Positions 14,529-20,153 of a DNA stretch of 20,153 bases are shown piece after piece. The DNA lies in NCBI GenBank assembly GCA_020829485.1, contig JAIVFU010000114.1, forward strand, positions 1 to 20,153, read 5' to 3'. The translations under genes and the position numbers were made by a program. Position 1 is the stretch's first letter, and each line of letters starts with the position of its first letter. The notes beneath the pieces were generated by a model, which was given only the letters and a program-made list of their open reading frames with translations, made no database searches and was not told the origin of the DNA. This DNA is from Nostoc sp. CHAB 5834 (lineage in GTDB: Bacteria; Cyanobacteriota; Cyanobacteriia; Cyanobacteriales; Nostocaceae).

Positions 14529-14924
14529 TTATTTGTGGTGGATAATTTTATCGCCTCCAACATTATCTCCGCCACCCGAGTGGTACTGCGTAATAATATT
14601 TCCTTTGGGTGCGGTTGGATCTTTCTGTTGAATGACTTTTATCATTTCCTGCAAGAAGACTTCAGCCTGCGGATCTCTTTCTAAGACCGCTTCAATCGTG
14701 CTTTTCACAACGCCCTGCTGTGCCTTACTATCCGGGTTGTCCTGCAAGTCTTTCAAACTGTCCTTAGGAGAGTCATCCGCTCGGATAAAAATGGGTTTGA
14801 TCCAGTTGACAGTGGCTTCGGTGAAGTCATCAAAAAAGCCTTGGACGGATTTATTGTCTTTTAACTTTTTAGCCAGATAGCCAACGATGGTGGAAATAGC
14901 GATGGTTGTGGTTAGTGGTTCCAT
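14529..14924 (-). CDS. Small Bell-like candidate effector with C-terminal motif shared with the NLR
   Basis: This 131-residue protein is mostly helical (about 5-105): LTTTIAISTIVGYLAKKL, then SVQGFFDDFTEATVNWIKP and later AQAEVFLQ-type helices. It ends in a flexible Gly/Asn-rich tail, TQYHSGGGDNVGGDKIIHH (112-130). The neighbouring NLR carries QDHRGSEDNVGRDKHVHYH at its N-terminus. The two align as Q-x-H-x-G-x2-DNVG-x-DK-x-[IV]-H-x-H. In bacterial amyloid-signalling pairs, a helical Bell (HeLo/MLKL-like) cell-death protein has its motif at the C-terminus and the adjacent NLR has the matching motif at its N-terminus. That is the layout here. I recognise the arrangement, not the exact motif family; membrane-disrupting activity is inferred. 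A possible -7 element (TACCTTTA) lies at 14954-14961. Confidence 0.6.
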   Translation of the reverse strand: MEPLTTTIAISTIVGYLAKKLKDNKSVQGFFDDFTEATVNWIKPIFIRADDSPKDSLKDLQDNPDSKAQQGVVKSTIEAVLERDPQAEVFLQEMIKVIQQKDPTAPKGNIITQYHSGGGDNVGGDKIIHHK

Positions 14925-15227
14925 GTGCTAGCAGGTAAGGGATTGCATAAAAATAAAGGTATACGGCCACCTTTCCATTTTTATTGGACACCCTTGTTGT
15001 TAATCGGTTAAAAACTACTTGTACTTTTTTTGGTAGTAGCTAAACTGTGTTGGAAGACAGAATCAATAGAAAGTTAACCGGCTGATTATCTGTAATTTGA
15101 TCAAAAGAACAAGCGAATCTATACATTCAATCAACACATTTCAGCCACTACCTGATATATTAAGATTTTCTCCGAAGTACAGAGCGTATAACCCACCTGT
15201 GTAAACTACTCCCATTTCGAAAAATCT
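14925..15227. other. Divergent intergenic region between NLR operon and origin
   Basis: No gene is seen. It should contain the minus-strand promoter of the 131-residue gene. I see no tRNA, riboswitch or clear terminator. Confidence 0.4.
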
Positions 15228-15432
15228 TCCCTTTTCTGTCATGGCTTTCTGCCCCCCCTTTTTGTCATACCTGCCAAACTTATTTTATAACTTTTTAATA
15301 TCTTTCTTCTACTTTTTCTACTAATTATTGGTTTAAAATCTCTCAAATTTTCATTTGAGAGTACTTTTTAAAACTTTAAATAATTTAGTGAATTCATAAC
15401 TAGTTAGTATTCAACTACTTATGAGCTGTAAG

Positions 15433-15542
15433 TATGACAAAAAAAGGGGGTTTTTATGACAAAAAAGGGGTGTTAGTATGACAATTTGGGGAATATCTTA
15501 TGACAAAAAAGGGATAAAGATATGACATTAATAAAAAAAGTC
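15433..15542 (+). repeat. Five 22-bp iterons (TATGACA-type)
   Basis: TATGACA or its continuation starts at 15433, 15455, 15477, 15499 and 15521, exactly 22 bp apart, that is two helical turns. Four are followed by an A-tract or T-tract and a G-run (TATGACAAAAAAGGGG); the fifth keeps only TATGACA. A sixth TATGACAAATAGG spans the rep start codon at 15579. Confidence 0.9.
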
Positions 15543-15547
15543 ATATC
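15519..15547. promoter_or_regulatory. Inverted iteron halves, likely rep operator
   Basis: GATATGAC (15519-15526) and GTCATATC (15540-15547) are exact inverses 13 bp apart, 32 bp before the rep start. The last direct iteron is thereby also the left half of a palindrome. In Rep_3 plasmids such inverted half-iterons bind Rep dimers and repress rep transcription. Confidence 0.65.
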
Positions 15548-15578
15548 TTTGAAAAATTTTTAGCAAACGTAAGCAGGT

Positions 15579-16919
15579 ATGACAAATAGGAAGGAAGTCA
15601 AACCTATTGAATCTGATCAGCTTGTAATACTAAAGAATGCTGTTGCCATGGCTAAGTATGATCTCAGCCGTAATCAACAAAAGGTATTCTTAGAGGTAGC
15701 TATGCTTGCCAAAAATAGGCCTGACGAGAAGTTCTACAAGCTCTATATCAGGGAATTCCTTAACAATATAGGCGTTTCTACTAACGATACTGCAGAACTC
15801 AAGCGAGAGATTGAAGAGATGCGCAACATTACGATACACATACCTAAGACAAAAAGGGGGGGTGAACTTAAGGCGAATTTTTTTGCATCAGTTGAAATTT
15901 TTGAGAATCAAGGTAGTCGATTCATTGAAATAGAGTTATCTGAGAAGCTAAAACCGTACTTTATTGAGATTGCTGAGGGCGATTTCTTTCATTATCAGAT
16001 CGAGAACACGAGAGTCTTAAAATCAGCACACTCTATTCGCATGTACTTACTCCTGAAAAAATCTGAGTGGGTTAACAAGACGACCATTAGATATGATGAA
16101 TTAAGAGGGTATTTGGGTGTTAAAGAGGGCGATTATAAGTTGTTTGGTGACTTTAAACGTCGTGTATTAGATAAATGCCAGGATGAGTTGAAGCAGAAAA
16201 CCGACATAGCTTTTGAATATCTATTAATTAGGGAGCGTCCGAACAATCCTAACACTCCAGTACATAAGATTGCTTTCACCATTCAACGGAATGGTAAGAC
16301 TCCTACGATCATTGAAGTACCTCTATCTCCCCAAATTGTCATACCTCTTACAATCGAACCTGACCAAGAATTGACTAAGCTTGCTCATGACATCGAAAAG
16401 ATTGATGTAAACGAGCTGGCCACCTTGATTGGCAACTACGGTCGTGATCGTGTACATGATGTTCTTTTACTAGCTAAAGAACAGGCTGCTAAAGGCATTA
16501 AGATACTCTCCCTGACTGCATACCTCCACAACGCTATAAAGAACAACTCAGCACAAGGTAAAGCGCGTAAACAAGTGGATAGGAAAACTAGCGCACAACT
16601 GACAAAAACGCACATAGAAATTGAAACGACTATCAAGCATGGAATATTTGCTTTTACTAACGACTATTACACTAGCCTTGGCATGAATGCTCCGATAGAC
16701 AAAAAGACTGAGTTTTTAAACATTCTGATCGAAAGGATAGCTAAAAGGGAACTCAGAAAACAGGATATTTATGATGGCGAAACTCTCAAACAGGAAACTG
16801 TCAGATATTTATACGGCTATGAGTTTCATAGAAAATCAGAAGATGAATTGGCCGTATTATTTATGAAGTCTATCAACAAGCCAGTTATTAAAGAAAAAGG
16901 CTTTTGGAAGTACGTATAA
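15579..16919 (+). CDS. Plasmid replication initiator, Rep_3 (RepB/RepE-like) family
   Basis: The 446-residue protein begins with the Rep_3 signature region (LVILKNAVAMAKYDLSRNQQKV, about 10-31). It carries two winged-helix domains (about 10-130 and 145-235), including SAHSIRMYLLLKKS and FKRRVLDKCQDELKQK. The family binds origin iterons and opens the DNA. The first 230 residues are the expected length; the roughly 200-residue C-terminal extension is helical and longer than in classical members, with no domain I can name. The start ATG lies inside an iteron-like sequence, so Rep binding could also block its own translation start region. Five iterons and an operator hairpin lie directly upstream. 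No disrupting change is seen, so the replicon is probably active. Confidence 0.9.
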   Translation: MTNRKEVKPIESDQLVILKNAVAMAKYDLSRNQQKVFLEVAMLAKNRPDEKFYKLYIREFLNNIGVSTNDTAELKREIEEMRNITIHIPKTKRGGELKANFFASVEIFENQGSRFIEIELSEKLKPYFIEIAEGDFFHYQIENTRVLKSAHSIRMYLLLKKSEWVNKTTIRYDELRGYLGVKEGDYKLFGDFKRRVLDKCQDELKQKTDIAFEYLLIRERPNNPNTPVHKIAFTIQRNGKTPTIIEVPLSPQIVIPLTIEPDQELTKLAHDIEKIDVNELATLIGNYGRDRVHDVLLLAKEQAAKGIKILSLTAYLHNAIKNNSAQGKARKQVDRKTSAQLTKTHIEIETTIKHGIFAFTNDYYTSLGMNAPIDKKTEFLNILIERIAKRELRKQDIYDGETLKQETVRYLYGYEFHRKSEDELAVLFMKSINKPVIKEKGFWKYV

Positions 16920-17003
16920 TTCAGGGTTTTCTTAGTTGAAATTTCAAGATTTCATCGGAAGCAGCCATTCATACACCACTGACTATCAAAGCTTTAAACG
17001 TAA

Positions 17004-17029
17004 GTGATATAAATATATATTTATATCAC
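17004..17029. repeat. 26-bp perfect palindrome
   Basis: The 13-bp half GTGATATAAATAT is followed at once by its exact inverse. It contains GATATAAATA, also found in the larger inverted repeat 40 bp downstream. Its position between rep and parA suggests a partition site or an operator for the small DNA-binding protein, rather than a terminator, since it is purely AT-rich with no GC stem. Confidence 0.8.
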
Positions 17030-17036
17030 TACAGTA

Positions 17037-17132
17037 ATATGTCAGGATATCAGTATATAATTTGGTTAGGATATAAATAATTCTTTATATATTTATGTCC
17101 TAACCAAATTATATACTGATATCCTGACATAT
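17037..17132. repeat. Large inverted repeat (43-bp arms) before parA
   Basis: Arms 17037-17079 and 17090-17132 are inverse copies with one mismatch around a 10-bp centre. They include ATATGTCAGGATATCAGT and TTTGGTTAGGA. The parA ATG follows 20 bp after the right arm. Candidates are a centromere (parS-like) site, an autoregulatory operator for the par genes, or a structured end of the rep transcript. Confidence 0.85.
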
Positions 17133-17152
17133 GGACAATCAGAGCAAGAGAA

Positions 17153-17707
17153 ATGAAAAAGATACTCATTGCTAACAGTAAGGGTGGCAGTTCTAAGAGT
17201 ACACTGGCCTTATCACTGGCGTACTGCTTGACTCAAAATTACAAGGTATGCTTACTTGATACTGATACTCAAGGCTCAATCAACAACTTTAAACAGTTTG
17301 TTGGAGTCGATGTGGTTGATAACCTAAATGGAAATTATGATGTAGCAATCATCGACAGTCCGCCATATTTAAGTAACCAGTTACCTGAATTAATAAGAAA
17401 CGCTGACTTTATACTGATTCCGTGTAGACCAAATTACTTTGACGCTTTGGCATTGAGTGGTATAACCGGCATGATCAAAGGTAAAAAAGCAGGCATTGTA
17501 CTAGTTCAGACTCAGCATAGGGTTAATATCTCAGATGTGATTGATACCTTGAAAGAATATGAGCTCCCAATCATCAAGCAGTCTATGAGCCAACGAGTAG
17601 CCTATGCGCGTGTGGCGATGCAAAACCCTTTTGATACAGATGATGTAAAAGCTCAAAAAGAAATACTCTCAATCGTTCTTGAAATCTTCTCAGCGATCAA
17701 TGGATAA
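17153..17707 (+). CDS. parA: ParA-family partition ATPase (short form)
   Basis: The 184-residue protein has the deviant Walker A box KGGSSKST (10-17) with signature lysine K10 and catalytic K15, Walker A' in LLDTDTQGS (34-42) and Walker B in VAIIDSPP (64-71). It lacks an N-terminal helix-turn-helix, so it belongs with the short type Ib-like ParAs that are regulated by the small partner, not by ParA itself. ParA ATPases bind the nucleoid and move plasmid copies through a partner bound at a centromere. The palindromes just upstream and the overlapping small gene downstream fit a complete partition cassette. Confidence 0.88.
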   Translation: MKKILIANSKGGSSKSTLALSLAYCLTQNYKVCLLDTDTQGSINNFKQFVGVDVVDNLNGNYDVAIIDSPPYLSNQLPELIRNADFILIPCRPNYFDALALSGITGMIKGKKAGIVLVQTQHRVNISDVIDTLKEYELPIIKQSMSQRVAYARVAMQNPFDTDDVKAQKEILSIVLEIFSAING

Positions 17708-17963
17708 ACCTAACATAAAAGATCAGCTCAAAGGGCTGATTACAATGGCACCGCCAACACCTGTGCAGGAGGTAAAACCTGTAACCCCGAAAAAGCAAAA
17801 ATCAAATAAAAAACGACTTGTTAAAGATGACGATGAATTCCATATCAATGCTCGTATACCGATGAGCTATGAGAGAACAATTAAGCGATATTGCCTTGAT
17901 CACGATATTAACATCCGAACCTTCTTGCTTGAAGCAATTGACGCTAAATTAAAGGAAAAATAA
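17700..17963 (+). CDS. Small ribbon-helix-helix partition partner (ParB/ParG-like)
   Basis: I choose the ATG at 17700, which overlaps the parA stop by 8 bp (AATGGATAA), over the in-frame ATG at 17679. It gives 87 residues. The first half is flexible, Pro/Lys-rich and basic (about 18-45), as in ParG-type proteins whose mobile tail contacts ParA. The second half (about 48-85; FHINARIPMSYERTIKRYC, then INIRTFLLEAIDAKL) reads as a strand and two helices of a ribbon-helix-helix dimer. It would bind the palindromes upstream of parA, both as centromere and as operator. The specific family is not certain. Confidence 0.7.
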   Translation: MDKPNIKDQLKGLITMAPPTPVQEVKPVTPKKQKSNKKRLVKDDDEFHINARIPMSYERTIKRYCLDHDINIRTFLLEAIDAKLKEK

Positions 17964-18087
17964 CAATTTTTATTTCTTAAGTATCTAATATTCAGTTGCT
18001 TAATCAATATAATCTTACAATATAGGGTGCGCTTTAGAAAGGTACACAAACTATCACGACTCGCTTTGAAGCGTCTTAGAAAACGTA

Positions 18088-19615
18088 CGTGGCTGTTGCA
18101 CAACCCTAATGAGCTTATATTGAGGAAGATGTCTATCTTGATGTATGGTAGGCAAAAAGTACATCACACCCCCACAAGGCCATAGTCTGCTACTCGACCA
18201 ATGCGTCCCCCAGCAGAATCTATATCGGCGACTAAAACATGCCATTGACCTAACGTTTCTGTATGAAGCGGTCACTCCCTATTACGGCAAGTGTGGTCAA
18301 CACTCAATTGATCCGGTTGTCTTTTTCAAGTTAATGCTGGTAGGCCATTTGGAAAATCTTACCTCCGATCGAGCTATTATCCGCTGTTGCCAACTCCGAC
18401 TGGACATCCTGTATTTCTTAGACTACGAGTTAGGGGCCTCTTTACCCTGGCATAGTACCCTCTCACGCACTCGGCAACGCTTACCCGAAAGTGTCTTCGA
18501 ACAGTGCTTCCAATATGTATTAACCCACGGTGTTGAGCTAGGGCTGGTCGATGGGCACACCCAGGCCATCGATGCGGCTTTTGTGGAGGCCAATGCTTCC
18601 CTGGACAAGTTAGAAGCTAAGCCGCTGGCCAAGTGGACATTGGAGAAAAATGAGCAGCCACTAATTGAGGCTTCGGATCGGGTGTCTTTTGATAAGGCTA
18701 AACAATACATCAATCCAAAAAAAATGACTCGTAATAATCGAGTCTATTACAGTCCCAACGATCCGCAGGCCTGCTTAGCCACCAAACCGAACAAGGCCTT
18801 TCGGCTCTATTACTTGGCCAGTATGGCCGTGGATTGTGCTCACCATGTGATTACCCATATTCAGGCCGATTCCGCTGACCAGAAAGATTCACGCCATTTG
18901 CTCAACATAGTCGATCGAACCCGCACTCGTTTGTCAAACTTGAACCTATCCCTTCGGTGTGTGTTAGCCGATGCAGGCCGGGGCGCCGATGCAGGTTTAA
19001 GTTCGGGAGAAAATTATGCGGCTTTAGAACATCGTCAAATCGAAGCGTACATCCCTTTGTTTGGGCGTTACATCCCAGACCGAGACCCCTTTACGTATGA
19101 GCCGGATCAGGATCAATACCGCTGCCCTCAAGGGGCTATTTTACGTAATAAGGGTATCAAGATGGCGGGTGGGTATGGTAACTACCGCTACATTGCCAGC
19201 TTCAGTGCCTGCCAAAATTGTCCCATCAAGGAAAGTTGTTGTGGTAACCGAGATCGTAAATCACTTAGTGTGACCATGTATATTGGGGAGTATGAGCGAA
19301 TGGAAGCCCGCCTGACAAGTGCGAAAGGGAAGCGGCTGAAAAGGCGACGGAGTGCGGTGGTTGAGCCCGTTTTTGGGAGCTTATTAAACTACTTTGGGAT
19401 GCGCCGGACTCCTGGCAAAGGAAAAACGGGTGCGCACAAGCGGATGGTGATGGCGGCAACGGCCTACAATCTCAAGAAGTGGCTATTGGCTAAGCGCTGG
19501 CCTAAAGTGATTACTCAGGTGTTGGCTTTGCATCCAGGGGACTCTTTATTTTGCCTTTATTGGACGGGTTACTTCAAGGGTACTCTCATTCCAGAAGAGT
19601 TGTGCAACAGTCACG
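18088..19615 (+). mobile_element. IS1182-family insertion sequence
   Basis: Inverted ends are CGTGGCTGTTGCACAACCC (18088-18106) and, read inward from 19615, CGTGACTGTTGCACAACTC, with two mismatches. The element is 1,528 bp and carries one transposase. I see no clear target duplication (left flank GTA, right flank CCC). It lies directly downstream of the partition genes and may separate them from the next plasmid gene. Confidence 0.8.
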
Positions 19616-19698
19616 CCCGTTTTTCTGAACGGTGGTGGGTAGGAGGGGAGTGGCTGAAAACTAGCCTTCTTGCGTCTAAATATACCCGTTCAGTTTAA
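18145..19698 (+). CDS. IS1182-family transposase, open beyond the IS end, with in-frame insertion
   Basis: The 517-residue frame has the N-terminal IS1182 domain (HSIDPVVFFKLMLVGHLENL; LPWHSTLSRTRQRLP), the DDE domain with D143 (AIDAAFVEAN) and D276 (VLADAG), a cysteine cluster (CQNCPIKESCC) and the C-terminal glutamate region (RRRSAVVEPVFGSL). Two things are odd. First, six extra residues (RGADAG, 279-284) duplicate the catalytic LADAG loop before LSSGENY; relatives read ADAGYSSGENY. Second, the frame has no stop inside the element: it passes through the right terminal repeat (EELCNSH) and ends 83 bp out in flanking DNA, so about 28 residues are host-encoded. Activity is doubtful but not excluded, since the frame is unbroken. 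Confidence 0.85.
   Translation: MVGKKYITPPQGHSLLLDQCVPQQNLYRRLKHAIDLTFLYEAVTPYYGKCGQHSIDPVVFFKLMLVGHLENLTSDRAIIRCCQLRLDILYFLDYELGASLPWHSTLSRTRQRLPESVFEQCFQYVLTHGVELGLVDGHTQAIDAAFVEANASLDKLEAKPLAKWTLEKNEQPLIEASDRVSFDKAKQYINPKKMTRNNRVYYSPNDPQACLATKPNKAFRLYYLASMAVDCAHHVITHIQADSADQKDSRHLLNIVDRTRTRLSNLNLSLRCVLADAGRGADAGLSSGENYAALEHRQIEAYIPLFGRYIPDRDPFTYEPDQDQYRCPQGAILRNKGIKMAGGYGNYRYIASFSACQNCPIKESCCGNRDRKSLSVTMYIGEYERMEARLTSAKGKRLKRRRSAVVEPVFGSLLNYFGMRRTPGKGKTGAHKRMVMAATAYNLKKWLLAKRWPKVITQVLALHPGDSLFCLYWTGYFKGTLIPEELCNSHARFSERWWVGGEWLKTSLLASKYTRSV
18967..18995. repeat. 11-bp direct repeat around a GC-rich insertion (copy 4 of the set)
   Basis: GCCGATGCAGG occurs at 18967-18977 and again at 18985-18995, separated by CCGGGGC. 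The result is an 18-bp in-frame gain. The segment 18979-18992 reads CGGGGCGCCGATGC, matching the 14-mer found in the other three insertions except for one C-to-G change at its fifth position. It lies at the second catalytic Asp of the transposase. Confidence 0.6.
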
Positions 19699-19724
19699 TC
19701 GTTCACGATTCTAAGCTGGGTTGA

Positions 19725-19910
19725 GGCTTTTTTGATCAGTGTAAAAATTCTCAGAAGTTAAGTAAATGCAACTTGGGTCGCCGTAAGAAAGACGCGCTAC
19801 TGTCTAACCTGACTAACCAGCTTTACGAGCGGGTTGGTCACCGGGAAACGGCGCAACACATTAGTGATCTACAGGGCACAGAGGACGTTGAGCACCCTAC
19901 CGAACAGTAA
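19725..19910 (+). pseudogene. Orphan C-terminal-like open frame after the IS1182
   Basis: An open frame of 61 codons, closed by TGA upstream, ends at TAA 19908-19910. Its second half (RRKKDALLSNLTNQLYERVG, then HRETAQHISDLQ) has the balanced charged and hydrophobic pattern of a real protein tail. There is no ATG in frame. It may be the 3' remnant of a gene broken when the IS1182 or another event joined here. I cannot name it. Confidence 0.3.
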
Positions 19911-20153
19911 AGCGGTGCCAGTCTGCAATGACACTACTTTACCGACTACGAGCCGCTTTGGCCGCTCTTCTAACTACTTATCAAATCATCATCCAAACTT
20001 CGGGATGACTCATGTTTATGAAGCAAACAGTTGGTGTTGCTATATCTTAACATATAATTAAGAATATCAAAATAGGAACAGAGTAATACTGAGTAGACTG
20101 AAATTAAAATTACCGGATAATAAATAGTAATTTCTTTTGCTAAGTAGATTTTT
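19911..20153. other. Terminal stretch, nothing recognised
   Basis: AT-rich DNA with no convincing open frame, repeat or RNA. A short plus-strand frame across 19834-20061 reads in a different phase from the preceding remnant and has no protein-like features. Confidence 0.4.

Larger units (their letters stand above)
15228..15580 (+). other. Iteron-type replication origin
   Basis: This non-coding stretch directly precedes the Rep_3 gene. It contains two inverted iteron-like sites (GTCATG at 15238 and GTCATA at 15264, each preceded by a C-run in this orientation). An AT-rich block (about 15271-15420) suits the DNA unwinding element. Five direct iterons follow, then a hairpin of iteron halves just before the gene. 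This is the usual layout of Rep_3 replicons, where monomers bind iterons for initiation and dimers bind the inverted half-sites to repress rep. Confidence 0.8.

Overview
The window looks like a piece of a mosaic plasmid from a Bacteroidota bacterium, most likely an environmental Cytophagales of the Spirosoma type. That is an inference. It rests on the low and uneven GC content, the lack of clear Shine-Dalgarno sites before most genes, the outer-membrane style of the exported protein, the mix of IS5, IS110, IS630 and IS1182 elements, and a Rep_3 replicon.

Layout from left to right. (1) A stand-alone TIR-like protein (4-732). (2) A dead IS5-family element (871-1750) abutting a truncated IS630 end (1751-1892). 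(3) A two-gene operon for a membrane-anchored trypsin-like protease and an exported, beta-rich partner (2117-5928). (4) A decayed IS630 (6125-8482) split by an intact IS110 element (6550-7841). (5) A polytopic membrane patatin-like phospholipase (8548-10743, minus strand). (6) A third, different and broken IS630 (11056-12166). (7) A 75-bp tandem repeat that may code for a short Thr/Ser/Pro-rich protein (12397-12705). (8) A minus-strand operon of a 131-residue protein and an NB-ARC/TPR NLR-like protein (12948-14924). (9) The replicon: five iterons spaced exactly 22 bp apart, a Rep_3 initiator, two large palindromes, a ParA and a small ribbon-helix-helix partner (15230-17963). (10) An IS1182-family element (18088-19615), followed by a short orphan open frame.

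How the genes fit together. The replicon genes explain maintenance. The other non-IS genes (TIR, trypsin-like protease with exported partner, membrane patatin, NLR pair) belong to effector classes known from bacterial immunity and programmed death, and each cargo block lies beside an IS. The region therefore reads as a plasmid-borne accessory or defence island assembled by transposition.

The observations I consider most worth checking are these. A: a degenerate 14-nt sequence, CGGNSCGCCGNNGC, occurs four times, each time as part of a short extra segment inside a transposase gene, next to conserved or catalytic motifs. B: the small protein and the adjacent NLR share a Gly/Asn/Asp motif at the C-terminus of one and the N-terminus of the other, the layout of bacterial amyloid-signalling effector/NLR pairs. 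C: the IS110 element has both junctions and its empty site readable, a CT core, and an upstream hairpin whose internal loops match its own ends, which makes it a bridge-RNA candidate. D: near-identical inverted IS630 ends flank the protease operon like a composite transposon.
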